This document shows, piece after piece, positions 1 to 8,321 of a stretch of 64,000 bases of DNA; position 1 is the stretch's first letter, and every line of letters starts with the position of its first letter. The notes beneath the pieces are model-generated. The model was given only the letters and a program-made list of their open reading frames with translations, had not been told where the DNA came from and did not search any database. The stretch is taken from the NCBI GenBank assembly GCA_017984635.1, contig JAGNZC010000002.1, positions 82,981 to 146,980 of the forward strand, written 5' to 3'. The position numbers and the translations under genes are program-made. The DNA is from Crocinitomicaceae bacterium (GTDB lineage: Bacteria > Bacteroidota > Bacteroidia > Flavobacteriales_D > Crocinitomicaceae).

Positions 1-2
1 AA

Positions 3-2234
3 CAAGAAATTTTAGTAGGCTCTTCCGAATTATTGCAAGAAAATTATTTCTATTTATCCGAACTATTAATCGATAAGTTATTACAAAAAAATCCTATTAG
101 TTGTAATTACAACTACAGAAAAGGATTTGTGACAATGGCATTGAATGAAAATTTTGAAAAAGCCATAGCCTATTTAGAAAAAGCAATTGAAAATACAGAT
201 AAAAATTATGACATGTATTCATCTTCCGAGAAAAGTGCCTCTACTGACGCATTTTTTCACTTAGGAAAGTGTTATCATCTAAATAATCAATTAGACTTAG
301 CTATTGAAACCTTTCAAAAATTTATACAACAATCTGAAAGAAAATCACCGCTTATTGTTGATGCATTGCTACACATAGAACAATGTAAAATCGCCAAAAA
401 AGTTTTGAAAAAACCCACAATTTTTGAGACAAAGATGGGGAATATAATAAATACTAAAAATTCTGAATATGCACCTGTTATTTCATTAGATGGGAAAAAT
501 ATGTACTTTACCTCTAAACGTCAATGGCCTGATAAATCAAATGAATCAGACAAAGATGAAAGCACCAATGAATATTTTGAAGACATCTATTTCACTCAAA
601 AAGCAACCGATTCAAGTTGGAATAAACCAAAAAAACTATCCTTTTGTTTACCAGAAAGAAATGAAGCTTCCGTTTCGACTTCATTAGATGAACGTCAACT
701 ATTTTTTTACAATGATTACACAGGGAATGGCGATGTTTTTGAAACAACAATTGAAAATGGTGATTTTGTAAATCCAAAAACAATCAATGAAGAAAACATT
801 AATACTATGTATTTGGAATCCCATTATTATCATTCAATCGATAAAAAACAAATCTATTTTGTGTCGAATAAACCTGGAGGATTTGGTGGAAGAGATATTT
901 ATCGTAAAACATTAAAAAATGATGGTATTTGGAGTGAACCTGAAAACCTTGGGCCTTCAATTAATTCACCATATGACGAAGAGTCACCATTTTTATCATT
1001 CGATAATACTACTTTGTATTTTTCTTCTAATGGTAAAACAAGTATGGGTGGATATGATGTGTTTGAATCAAAAATTAGCAATGATAAGAGCTATAGTTTA
1101 GCACAAAACATGGGAACTCCTATCAACTCAACCTGTGATGATTTATTCTTTTCACTTACAGCTGATGCATCAACTGCATTTTTAAGTTCGAATAGAAAGA
1201 ATGGACTTGGTGAAAAAGATATTTATACTTTCAACATGAATAAAAATACAAAAAGTGCTGCTCATTTAATAAACGCACAAATAAAATCAAAAAATTCAAA
1301 CAAAATCCCCGAATCCTTTCATGTAATCATTCAATGTTTGAATTGTAATAATTCAGAAAAAGATAAATTTTCACCAAGAATGAATGATGGAGTGCTTATT
1401 GCACCACTAAAAACTTGTACAAAATACAAGTTAAGCTTTAAAATTGATAATTATTCACCTGTATTCTATGAAGAAGAATTACTTACAAATTGTGAAAACG
1501 ACTATGAAGAAATAATAAAAACTTACACCATTGATTTTGACCAAAAAATGGTAATTCCTGAAATTAAATCACGAAATACAATTCAAATTTGTGATACTCA
1601 AAAAATTGGACTAAATGATGTTAAGGTAGAAATAACATCCAATTATAAAAGCGAACAAATTTCATTGAATACAAACAATGAAGGTTTTATTTTTTTGGAT
1701 TTTCTCGAAAATAGGACTCAAAACGATTCTATACACTTACTGGTGAAAACCTATAAAGATGGTTACTTCAACACTACCTTTCAACTAAAAATGAGCGCTG
1801 AAAGAGAAAAAACAATGAATGAAATATACGTCTTGCACAAAAATGAATTGGGACAAGATTTAGCAAAAATAGTGAATATTAATTCGATTTACTATGAAAT
1901 TGGAAGTGCAGAAATTAAAAATGAGTCAAAAGTTGAATTGGATAAAATAGTTCAATTTCTCAATAATAATACTGAAACAATCATTGAAATTGGTTCACAT
2001 ACGGATTGCAAAGGAGATGCAAAGAAAAATTTAAGCTTATCTAAACAAAGAGCTGAAACAGTAAAGCAGTACATCCAAAAATATTGCAAAAACCCTGAAA
2101 GAATTATAAGTATTGGATATGGAGAAACCCAATTACTAAGTGCGTGTTCATGCGAAAAGAAAGCAAAAAAAACGTGTACTGAACAAGATCATAAACAAAA
2201 TAGGAGAACAGAATTTAGAATTATTAAAAAATAA
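3..2234 (+). CDS. PorE-like envelope protein (TPR, PD40 propeller, CRD, OmpA), 5' partial
   Basis: First of three tandem paralogs. The reading frame is open from base 3, and the residues before the first possible start (TTG at 33) align with the two complete paralogs downstream, so the true start and signal peptide lie left of the window. Visible order: TPR-like helices (about 10-130), five PD40 beta-propeller blades with SxD..YF.S and GG.DIY motifs (about 150-415), a domain with a CxxC (QCLNC), a carboxypeptidase-regulatory-like beta domain (about 520-610), and a C-terminal OmpA domain with GSHTD and NRRTEF, the peptidoglycan-binding signature. This architecture is that of PorE, a T9SS-associated protein bridging outer membrane and peptidoglycan. 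Assignment as a PorE-type protein is by architecture; whether it is the T9SS member or a paralog with another role cannot be told here. No terminator separates it from the next gene (48 bases). Confidence 0.85.
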   Translation, partial: QEILVGSSELLQENYFYLSELLIDKLLQKNPISCNYNYRKGFVTMALNENFEKAIAYLEKAIENTDKNYDMYSSSEKSASTDAFFHLGKCYHLNNQLDLAIETFQKFIQQSERKSPLIVDALLHIEQCKIAKKVLKKPTIFETKMGNIINTKNSEYAPVISLDGKNMYFTSKRQWPDKSNESDKDESTNEYFEDIYFTQKATDSSWNKPKKLSFCLPERNEASVSTSLDERQLFFYNDYTGNGDVFETTIENGDFVNPKTINEENINTMYLESHYYHSIDKKQIYFVSNKPGGFGGRDIYRKTLKNDGIWSEPENLGPSINSPYDEESPFLSFDNTTLYFSSNGKTSMGGYDVFESKISNDKSYSLAQNMGTPINSTCDDLFFSLTADASTAFLSSNRKNGLGEKDIYTFNMNKNTKSAAHLINAQIKSKNSNKIPESFHVIIQCLNCNNSEKDKFSPRMNDGVLIAPLKTCTKYKLSFKIDNYSPVFYEEELLTNCENDYEEIIKTYTIDFDQKMVIPEIKSRNTIQICDTQKIGLNDVKVEITSNYKSEQISLNTNNEGFIFLDFLENRTQNDSIHLLVKTYKDGYFNTTFQLKMSAEREKTMNEIYVLHKNELGQDLAKIVNINSIYYEIGSAEIKNESKVELDKIVQFLNNNTETIIEIGSHTDCKGDAKKNLSLSKQRAETVKQYIQKYCKNPERIISIGYGETQLLSACSCEKKAKKTCTEQDHKQNRRTEFRIIKK

Positions 2235-2282
2235 TTTGTAATTTAGTCGAGAATAAAAAAAATACTTAATTTTTTATACATT

Positions 2283-4631
2283 ATGAAAACCATTCTATCT
2301 ACGTTGACAATACTATTGTCAGTAAATTTATTGTTTAGTCAAAAAACAGATGAACAAGTCACTGAATTCACAAAAACAGCAAATGAACTTGAACTTGTAA
2401 CAGAAAGTTCTCGATTAATCGATGAAGGCTATCTTTATCAAGCTGAAATTGTAGTAAACGCTTTATTAAATTTAAAGCCAGATAATGCAAATTACAATTA
2501 TCGAAAAGGATTTTTATTATTAGAATCTAGAAAAGATAGTAAAACAGCACTTCCTTTTTTATTAAAAGCAGTTTCAAATAACAAAAAGAAATATGATGCT
2601 TATTCTACTAAAGAAATAAGTGCTCCTTTTGATGCTTTTTTCCATTTGGGACATTGCTATCATCTTGCAGGAGATATTGAAAATGCTGAAATTAATTATA
2701 AATTATTTTTAGATAAATCGTTTGCAAAATCTTCCTTAGTGCCTTTTGCTAAATTAAATTTAAAACAATGTGAAGTTGCTAAAAATTTAATGAGCAAACC
2801 TATCAATGTTAGTTTAAAAAACATTGGTTCTTCGGTAAACAATGAATATCCTGATTATAGTCCGGTTATTTCATTAGACGGTTCTGCATTATATTTCACA
2901 TCAAGAAGACCTTGGGAAGATAAAAAATCAGAAGCTTTTAAAGACGTTTCTAATAACTTTTATCCAGAAGATGTATATGTCAGTTATATGGATTTTGATT
3001 CTAGTTGGACCGAAGCAACAAAATTAGACTTCTGTAGAGCAGATAGAAACGAAGCAACGATTGCTGTTAGTTCTGATGAAAGAAAAATTTACTTATATGA
3101 GGATACAACAGGTAATGGAGATGTATATTATAGTGATTTTTATGGTCAAAAATTTAATGAAATTAAAAAATTAGAAAATACTGAATTAAATTCAGATGCT
3201 TGGGAGACACATTGTTATTTATCTTTAGATAAAACTAAAATGTACTTTGTTTCAGATCGTCCAGGTGGATTTGGAGGTAGAGATATTTACGTAACACGAA
3301 AAAACGAAGATAATTCTTGGGGGAAAGCTGAAAATTTAGGCGCAAATATCAACACAGCAGCAGATGAAGACGCTCCTTTTTTATCAGTAGATGGAAAACA
3401 ATTGTTTTATTCTTCAAACGGGGATAAAAGTATGGGTGGTTTTGATGTAATGGTTTGTGAAATAGAAAGTGATGGTAATTGGGGAATGTCAAAAAATGTT
3501 GGATACCCTTTTAATTCAACGAATGATGATATCTTCTATACAACAACTATAGATGGATTAAGAGGATACATGACTTCATTTAGAAATGATGGATTTGGTG
3601 AAAAAGATATCTATGAAATCAAAAATGATTACTTAGGTGTTCGTTCTTTAATTGTATTAAAAGGTAATGTTGTTATGTCAGACGGATCTGCTTTACCTGA
3701 AAATTTCCCTGTATCAATCGCATTGAAATGTAAAAATTGTGATGTAAAAACTACGCGCCAAATCTATGCGCGTTTACGTGACGGTTTTTTCATGAGTGAT
3801 TTACAACCTGGTAAAGAATATGAATTAAGCTATTCGAACCCTGATGAAGATAAAAAATTGTATGCAGAATCATTTATCGCTCCAACAGAGAACAATTCTG
3901 AAATCGTTAAAAAAGTAATTTTAGATGTTAAAAAGAAAAACATCACACCACAAAAAATCTATACGATTGCAGGGAATATTAAAGAAAAAGGAACGGCTAA
4001 TACTGTTCAAAATGCAAAAGTAGAGATCATACACATGGAAACTGGTGAAATAATTGGTACAACCAATACCGATAAAAATGGATTGTATAAAATTAAAAAC
4101 ATTGAAAATGTAAGTTCTAAAAACACAACTAACTTTAAAGTTAGAGTATCAAAAGAAAATTACATTACGGAAACTTTTGATATTAACCAAGATGTAAATC
4201 AAGACGAAAACATTAAAAAATCTTTTGAAATTAACACTTCTGATTTAGGAAGTGATTTATCTAAATTATTTAATTTAAAACCTATATATTTCAATTTTAA
4301 TAAAGACAACATTCGAAAAGATGCTAAAATAGAACTAAACAAAATCGTTAAGATCTTGAATGAGAATCCAACAATGGAAATTGAACTTGGATCTCACACT
4401 GACTGTAGAGGGTCTCAAGAATATAATACTGACCTTTCTAAAAGAAGAGCGGAATCTTCAGCAGCTTATATAAAGAAACGAATTAAACAACCAACTAGAA
4501 TAACTAGTTATGGTTTTGGTGAATCTAAACTTGTAAACATATGTGAATGTGAAGGTGAAAATGAATCTACATGTTCTGAAAATCAACACCAAGAAAATAG
4601 AAGAACTGAATTCAAAATAACGAAAAAATAA
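2283..4631 (+). CDS. PorE-like envelope protein (TPR, PD40 propeller, CRD, OmpA)
   Basis: Complete second paralog, 782 residues. A signal peptide ends near LLFSQ (residue 20). TPR-like helices cover about 30-170. Five PD40 blades follow (about 185-450), each with a SxD..(L/Y)YF.S core and three with the GG(F/R)D(I/V) turn. Then comes a beta domain with CxxC (KCKNC), a carboxypeptidase-regulatory-like domain (about 560-645) and an OmpA domain (about 660-782) with GSHTD, a cysteine-rich insert and NRRTEF. It probably anchors to peptidoglycan in the periplasm, like PorE. A GAAA-loop terminator follows directly, so genes 1 and 2 probably share a transcript and gene 3 does not. ATG start is fixed by the signal peptide. 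Confidence 0.88.
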   Translation: MKTILSTLTILLSVNLLFSQKTDEQVTEFTKTANELELVTESSRLIDEGYLYQAEIVVNALLNLKPDNANYNYRKGFLLLESRKDSKTALPFLLKAVSNNKKKYDAYSTKEISAPFDAFFHLGHCYHLAGDIENAEINYKLFLDKSFAKSSLVPFAKLNLKQCEVAKNLMSKPINVSLKNIGSSVNNEYPDYSPVISLDGSALYFTSRRPWEDKKSEAFKDVSNNFYPEDVYVSYMDFDSSWTEATKLDFCRADRNEATIAVSSDERKIYLYEDTTGNGDVYYSDFYGQKFNEIKKLENTELNSDAWETHCYLSLDKTKMYFVSDRPGGFGGRDIYVTRKNEDNSWGKAENLGANINTAADEDAPFLSVDGKQLFYSSNGDKSMGGFDVMVCEIESDGNWGMSKNVGYPFNSTNDDIFYTTTIDGLRGYMTSFRNDGFGEKDIYEIKNDYLGVRSLIVLKGNVVMSDGSALPENFPVSIALKCKNCDVKTTRQIYARLRDGFFMSDLQPGKEYELSYSNPDEDKKLYAESFIAPTENNSEIVKKVILDVKKKNITPQKIYTIAGNIKEKGTANTVQNAKVEIIHMETGEIIGTTNTDKNGLYKIKNIENVSSKNTTNFKVRVSKENYITETFDINQDVNQDENIKKSFEINTSDLGSDLSKLFNLKPIYFNFNKDNIRKDAKIELNKIVKILNENPTMEIELGSHTDCRGSQEYNTDLSKRRAESSAAYIKKRIKQPTRITSYGFGESKLVNICECEGENESTCSENQHQENRRTEFKITKK

Positions 4632-4650
4632 AAACGATTAAAATGAATAA

Positions 4651-4679
4651 AAGTCCAATGAAAATTGGACTTTTTTTTT
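4651..4679 (+). terminator. Rho-independent terminator after second PorE-like gene
   Basis: A perfect 9-bp stem AAGTCCAAT / ATTGGACTT closed by a GAAA tetraloop is followed by a run of T. It lies 20 bases after the stop codon at 4631 and before the promoter of the next paralog. Confidence 0.9.
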
Positions 4680-4680
4680 G

Positions 4681-4688
4681 TAAATTTG
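4681..4688 (+). promoter_or_regulatory. Bacteroidetes -7 element (TAAATTTG) of third PorE-like gene
   Basis: TAAATTTG matches the Bacteroidetes TAnnTTTG element exactly and sits just after the upstream terminator and 26 bases before the ATG at 4715. No TTTG -33 element is seen at the usual distance. It supports independent transcription of the third paralog and the 4715 start. Confidence 0.5.
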
Positions 4689-4714
4689 TGTACCACTCAA
4701 TTATTAATATTATC

Positions 4715-6799
4715 ATGAAACGAATTACATTTCTTCTATTTTTAAACTTCTCAACCTTTACCTTTTCTCAATTATTAGATCAAACTGTAGAACAACTCAT
4801 TAAAACAGGAAATGAAAATCAACTGTTAAAAGAATCTACACGCCTAATTCAAAATGAAATCTATTTTCATGCCAACAAATTGGTTGATAAACTTTTAGAA
4901 AAAAATTTGGAGAGTTTCAATTACAATTATAGAAAAGGATTTCTTCTAACGAAATTAAACAATCAATACAAAAGTGCAATTCCTTTTTTTGAAAAAGCGA
5001 AAGACCACATTTCCGTTAATTACGATATGTTTAGTACGAATGAAAAAAATGCACCGGTTGATTTATATTATCATTTAGCAACTTGTTATCAAAAGGATAA
5101 TCAATTAGTAAAAGCAAAAGATTATTTTAACAAATTTATCACGCTATCAAAAGTAAAATCTGAATTAGTTGACTTAGCTAAATTAAAATTAACACAATGT
5201 GACAATTTAGCCAACAAAGAAATACAGCAACAAAACTTTATAATTAAAAATTTGGGAAGTACTATCAATACAGAATACCCAGAGTATACTCCTGTCATTT
5301 CAATGGATGGTTCATCTCTCTATTTTACAGCACGTAAAAAATGGAAAAAAAACGATCAAATTATTGATCCTACCTCTAATTTACCTTTTGAAGATATTTA
5401 CGTAAGTTATATGAATTTGGACTCAAGCTGGACCAAACCCGAAAAATTAGGAATTTGTTTACCAAATAGAAATGAAGCTACAATCGCAATTAGTGCAGAT
5501 GAACGACAATTATATTTATACCAAGACACAACTGGAAATGGTGATATTTATTCAACTGAAATAAATTCAAAAAAGAAAAACAAGATAGAAATTGTTTCCA
5601 TTAATGGATTAAATACCGAATTTTGGGAAACACATTGTACATTCTCTCAAGACAAAAATACAGTATATTTTACGTCTGATCGACCAGGAGGATTTGGAGG
5701 GCGTGATATCTACTTTATGAAGAGAATAAATGAAAAAGAATGGTCTAAACCTGAAAATATGGGGCCAAACATAAATTCTAAATACGAAGAAGATGCTCCT
5801 TTTATTAGTGCTGATCACAAAAAAATCTATTTTGCTTCAAATGGACCTAAAAGCATAGGCGGTTTTGATATTTTGGTAGCCGAAAATGAAAATGGAATTT
5901 GGGGAATCGCTGAAAATATGGGTTCCCCTATCAACACAACCAATGATGAGATTTACTTCACATCAACATTAGATGGATCAAGAGGTTTTATAACTTCTGA
6001 TCGCCCAAATGGATTTGGTGAAAAGGATATTTATGAACTAATAAATCCAAACGTACAAAATAAAAATACAATTGTATTTGAAGGCCACATTAAAACAAGT
6101 GACAATTCACCTTTACCAAATGACTTATTACTGGAACTTGATTATAAATGTGAGGATTGTAATGAATTAGAAAAAAATCAAAAAATTTATCCAAGATTGC
6201 GAGATGGACTTCTCTTTTTTGGATTACAACCAGATAAAACCTATGAATTTACCTACACCAAAGATGATGGAATTAAAGATTTATTTGGTGAATCAATTAC
6301 AACATCAGCCATTGATAAAAATGAACGAATTATAAGAAATTATATTTATGACCCAACTACAAAATCTATAAAACTGATAAAAGATTCAATAAAAGAAATC
6401 AAAGAAATTGTAGTTTCAACCTATAAAAACTTGGAATTTCTTCATTATTTTGAATACAATAAAAATAAGATTACCACTAGAAAAGGTGATTTAAAAAAGT
6501 TTTTAAAACAAATTATTGAACAATTAGAAAATGGAAGAAAAAGCGTTACAATAAACATCTATTCATCTGCATCCAATGTGCCAACAAAAGCTTACGAATC
6601 AAATGAAGAATTAACAGTAATGCGTGCTGAAAATTTAAAATATGACCTTATTTTATATTTTGATGAAATTCCTGAATACAAAGGTCTTGTCAACATTGTT
6701 ATAACTTCTGCAATTGTAGATGGGCCACCCTACGAATCAGATGCAACAAATTTTGATAAATATACACCCTATCAATTTGTAGGATTAAAAACGGAATAA
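4715..6799 (+). CDS. PorE-like protein with diverged C-terminus and no CRD
   Basis: Third paralog, 694 residues from the ATG at 4715. The frame is open upstream to 4643, but that stretch runs through a terminator and a promoter, while MKRITFLLFL.. from 4715 is a good signal peptide ending in FSQ. TPR-like helices and five PD40 blades are clearly homologous to the two upstream copies, as is the CxxC domain (KCEDC). The carboxypeptidase-regulatory domain is absent. The final ~110 residues have an OmpA-like outline (FEYNKNKI.., INIYSSAS.., MRAENL) but lack the GSHTD and NRRTEF signatures, so canonical peptidoglycan binding is doubtful. Likely a periplasmic or envelope-associated protein; the ligand of the variant C-terminus is unknown. 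Confidence 0.85.
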   Translation: MKRITFLLFLNFSTFTFSQLLDQTVEQLIKTGNENQLLKESTRLIQNEIYFHANKLVDKLLEKNLESFNYNYRKGFLLTKLNNQYKSAIPFFEKAKDHISVNYDMFSTNEKNAPVDLYYHLATCYQKDNQLVKAKDYFNKFITLSKVKSELVDLAKLKLTQCDNLANKEIQQQNFIIKNLGSTINTEYPEYTPVISMDGSSLYFTARKKWKKNDQIIDPTSNLPFEDIYVSYMNLDSSWTKPEKLGICLPNRNEATIAISADERQLYLYQDTTGNGDIYSTEINSKKKNKIEIVSINGLNTEFWETHCTFSQDKNTVYFTSDRPGGFGGRDIYFMKRINEKEWSKPENMGPNINSKYEEDAPFISADHKKIYFASNGPKSIGGFDILVAENENGIWGIAENMGSPINTTNDEIYFTSTLDGSRGFITSDRPNGFGEKDIYELINPNVQNKNTIVFEGHIKTSDNSPLPNDLLLELDYKCEDCNELEKNQKIYPRLRDGLLFFGLQPDKTYEFTYTKDDGIKDLFGESITTSAIDKNERIIRNYIYDPTTKSIKLIKDSIKEIKEIVVSTYKNLEFLHYFEYNKNKITTRKGDLKKFLKQIIEQLENGRKSVTINIYSSASNVPTKAYESNEELTVMRAENLKYDLILYFDEIPEYKGLVNIVITSAIVDGPPYESDATNFDKYTPYQFVGLKTE

Positions 6800-6802
6800 C
6801 AT

Positions 6803-6834
6803 AAGAGGCTGTCAGAAATGAACAGCCTCTTTTG
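6803..6834 (+). terminator. Rho-independent terminator after third PorE-like gene
   Basis: A perfect 10-bp stem AAGAGGCTGT / ACAGCCTCTT with a 9-base loop is followed by a short T run (TTTTGG). It closes the PorE-like cluster 3 bases after its last stop codon. Confidence 0.85.
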
Positions 6835-6845
6835 GTTATTTGTAT

Positions 6846-6853
6846 TAACTTTG
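6846..6853 (+). promoter_or_regulatory. Bacteroidetes -7 element (TAACTTTG) of exonuclease gene
   Basis: TAACTTTG is an exact TAnnTTTG match 15 bases before the exonuclease ATG, just after a terminator. No well-spaced -33 TTTG is visible. Confidence 0.45.
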
Positions 6854-6868
6854 TAAAAACACATTCAA

Positions 6869-7708
6869 ATGAAGTTAACTTTAAAAAAACCATTGGCCAT
6901 TTTTGACCTTGAAACAACAGGTACTAACGTAACAAGTGATCGAATTGTTGAGATTGCAATAATAAAAGTACATATTGATGGTTCTGAAGAAAAATATTTG
7001 AAGCGTGTTAATCCCGAAATGAAAATACCAGCTGAAGTAAGTGAAATTCATGGTATCTATGATAAAGACATCGCAGATGCACCTACTTTCACGCAAATTG
7101 CAGCTGAAGTTGTTGCTTTTATAGGTGATGCAGATTTAGCAGGTTACAATTCAAATAAATTTGATATTCCCGTTCTTGCGGAAGAATTAATGCGTGCCAA
7201 ATCGACTTTTGATGTTTCAAATAGACAATTTGTTGATGTTCAAAATATTTTTCACAAAATGGAACAACGCACATTAGCTGCTGCATATAAATTCTATTGT
7301 GATAAAGAAATTCAAAACGCACACAATGCTATGTATGATGCAGAAGCTACTTGGCATGTTTTATTAGCACAAATTGAACGATATGATTCTTTAGACGGTT
7401 CAGTTGATTATTTGTCAAATTTCTCGAAAGCTGGAAACAACAATTTATTAGATTTCGCTGGTCGTTTGGCCATCAATGATAAAGGCGAAGCTATTTACAA
7501 TTTTGGGAAACATAAAAACAAAACAATAAAAGAAGTTGCAAAAAGTGAACCAGGTTACTATGGTTGGATGTTAGATGCTGATTTCCCATTGTATACCAAA
7601 CAATGTTTACGAAAAGAAATGGAGAAAATAAAATTGGAAAAGGAAATAAAAGCGACTACCGAATCCTTAGAAGATAAATTAAATGCATTAAAAAATAAAT
7701 TTAATTAA
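6869..7708 (+). CDS. DEDDh 3'-5' exonuclease (DnaQ/PolC type) with DUF3820 tail
   Basis: 279 residues. The exonuclease fold is complete: ExoI FDLETTGT with metal-binding D13 and E15, ExoII YNSNKFD with D99, and ExoIII HNAMYDAEAT with H152 and D157, the DEDDh arrangement of DNA polymerase III epsilon-type proofreading nucleases. The C-terminal ~70 residues (about 195-265, F.FGKHKNKT..E....Y..WML..DF) match the DUF3820 type fused to such nucleases in Bacteroidetes. It probably trims 3' DNA or RNA ends in the cytoplasm; the substrate is not evident, and it need not be the replicative proofreader. The FAH-family gene starts one base after its stop. Confidence 0.88.
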   Translation: MKLTLKKPLAIFDLETTGTNVTSDRIVEIAIIKVHIDGSEEKYLKRVNPEMKIPAEVSEIHGIYDKDIADAPTFTQIAAEVVAFIGDADLAGYNSNKFDIPVLAEELMRAKSTFDVSNRQFVDVQNIFHKMEQRTLAAAYKFYCDKEIQNAHNAMYDAEATWHVLLAQIERYDSLDGSVDYLSNFSKAGNNNLLDFAGRLAINDKGEAIYNFGKHKNKTIKEVAKSEPGYYGWMLDADFPLYTKQCLRKEMEKIKLEKEIKATTESLEDKLNALKNKFN

Positions 7709-7709
7709 A

Positions 7710-8321
7710 ATGAAAATCATTTGTATCGGAAGAAATTATTCTGAACATGCGAAAGAAATGAATGCGCAAGTTTCAGAAACACCTGTTTTTTTCATGAAAC
7801 CGGATACAGCGATTCTAAGAAACGGTTACGATTTTTACATGCCAGATTTCACCAAAGATTTACATTATGAATGTGAATTAGTTTATAGAATTGATAAAGT
7901 AGGTAAAAATATTGCAGAAAAATTTGCCCATAAATACTATGCAACTGTTACTCTTGGCATAGATTTTACAGCACGTGATCTTCAACAAACTTGTAAAGAA
8001 AAAGGATTGCCTTGGGAAATAGCTAAATCTTGGGAACACAGTGCTCCTATTTCAACTGAATTTATAGATTTAAGTACCCTGAGTCAAAAAAGTATTTCCT
8101 TTGAATTAAAGAAAAATGGTGTTAGTGTCCAGAAAGGTAATTCATCTGACATGCTTTTCAACATCGATCAAATCATTGCTTACATCTCATCTTTTATGAC
8201 TTTGAAAAAAGGTGATTTGATTTTCACAGGAACCCCTGCAGGTGTAGGACCAGTTGCAATAGGAGATGAATTAGAAGGTTTTTTAGAAGGTAAAAAAATG
8301 TTTTCGTTTAAAGTAAAGTAA
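7710..8321 (+). CDS. Fumarylacetoacetate hydrolase (FAH) family protein
   Basis: 203 residues, the short single-domain form (YcgM/FAHD1-like). The metal site is visible as HYECELV (E54, E56) with D85 in GIDFTARD, followed by GLPWE.AKSW and the TGTPAGVG loop. Members hydrolyse or decarboxylate acylpyruvates or related 2-oxo acids; the substrate cannot be assigned. It begins one base after the exonuclease stop, so the two are probably co-transcribed. Its stop codon directly abuts the stop of the convergent sugar transferase gene. Confidence 0.85.
   Translation: MKIICIGRNYSEHAKEMNAQVSETPVFFMKPDTAILRNGYDFYMPDFTKDLHYECELVYRIDKVGKNIAEKFAHKYYATVTLGIDFTARDLQQTCKEKGLPWEIAKSWEHSAPISTEFIDLSTLSQKSISFELKKNGVSVQKGNSSDMLFNIDQIIAYISSFMTLKKGDLIFTGTPAGVGPVAIGDELEGFLEGKKMFSFKVK

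Noticed and set aside
33..44. TTG at 33 as the start of the first gene
   Set aside because: The frame is open to the window edge and the upstream residues align with the paralogs, so the gene is truncated by the window.
4643..4714. In-frame extension of the third PorE-like gene from ATG 4643
   Set aside because: It runs through a perfect terminator hairpin and an exact -7 element, and the ATG at 4715 begins a good signal peptide.
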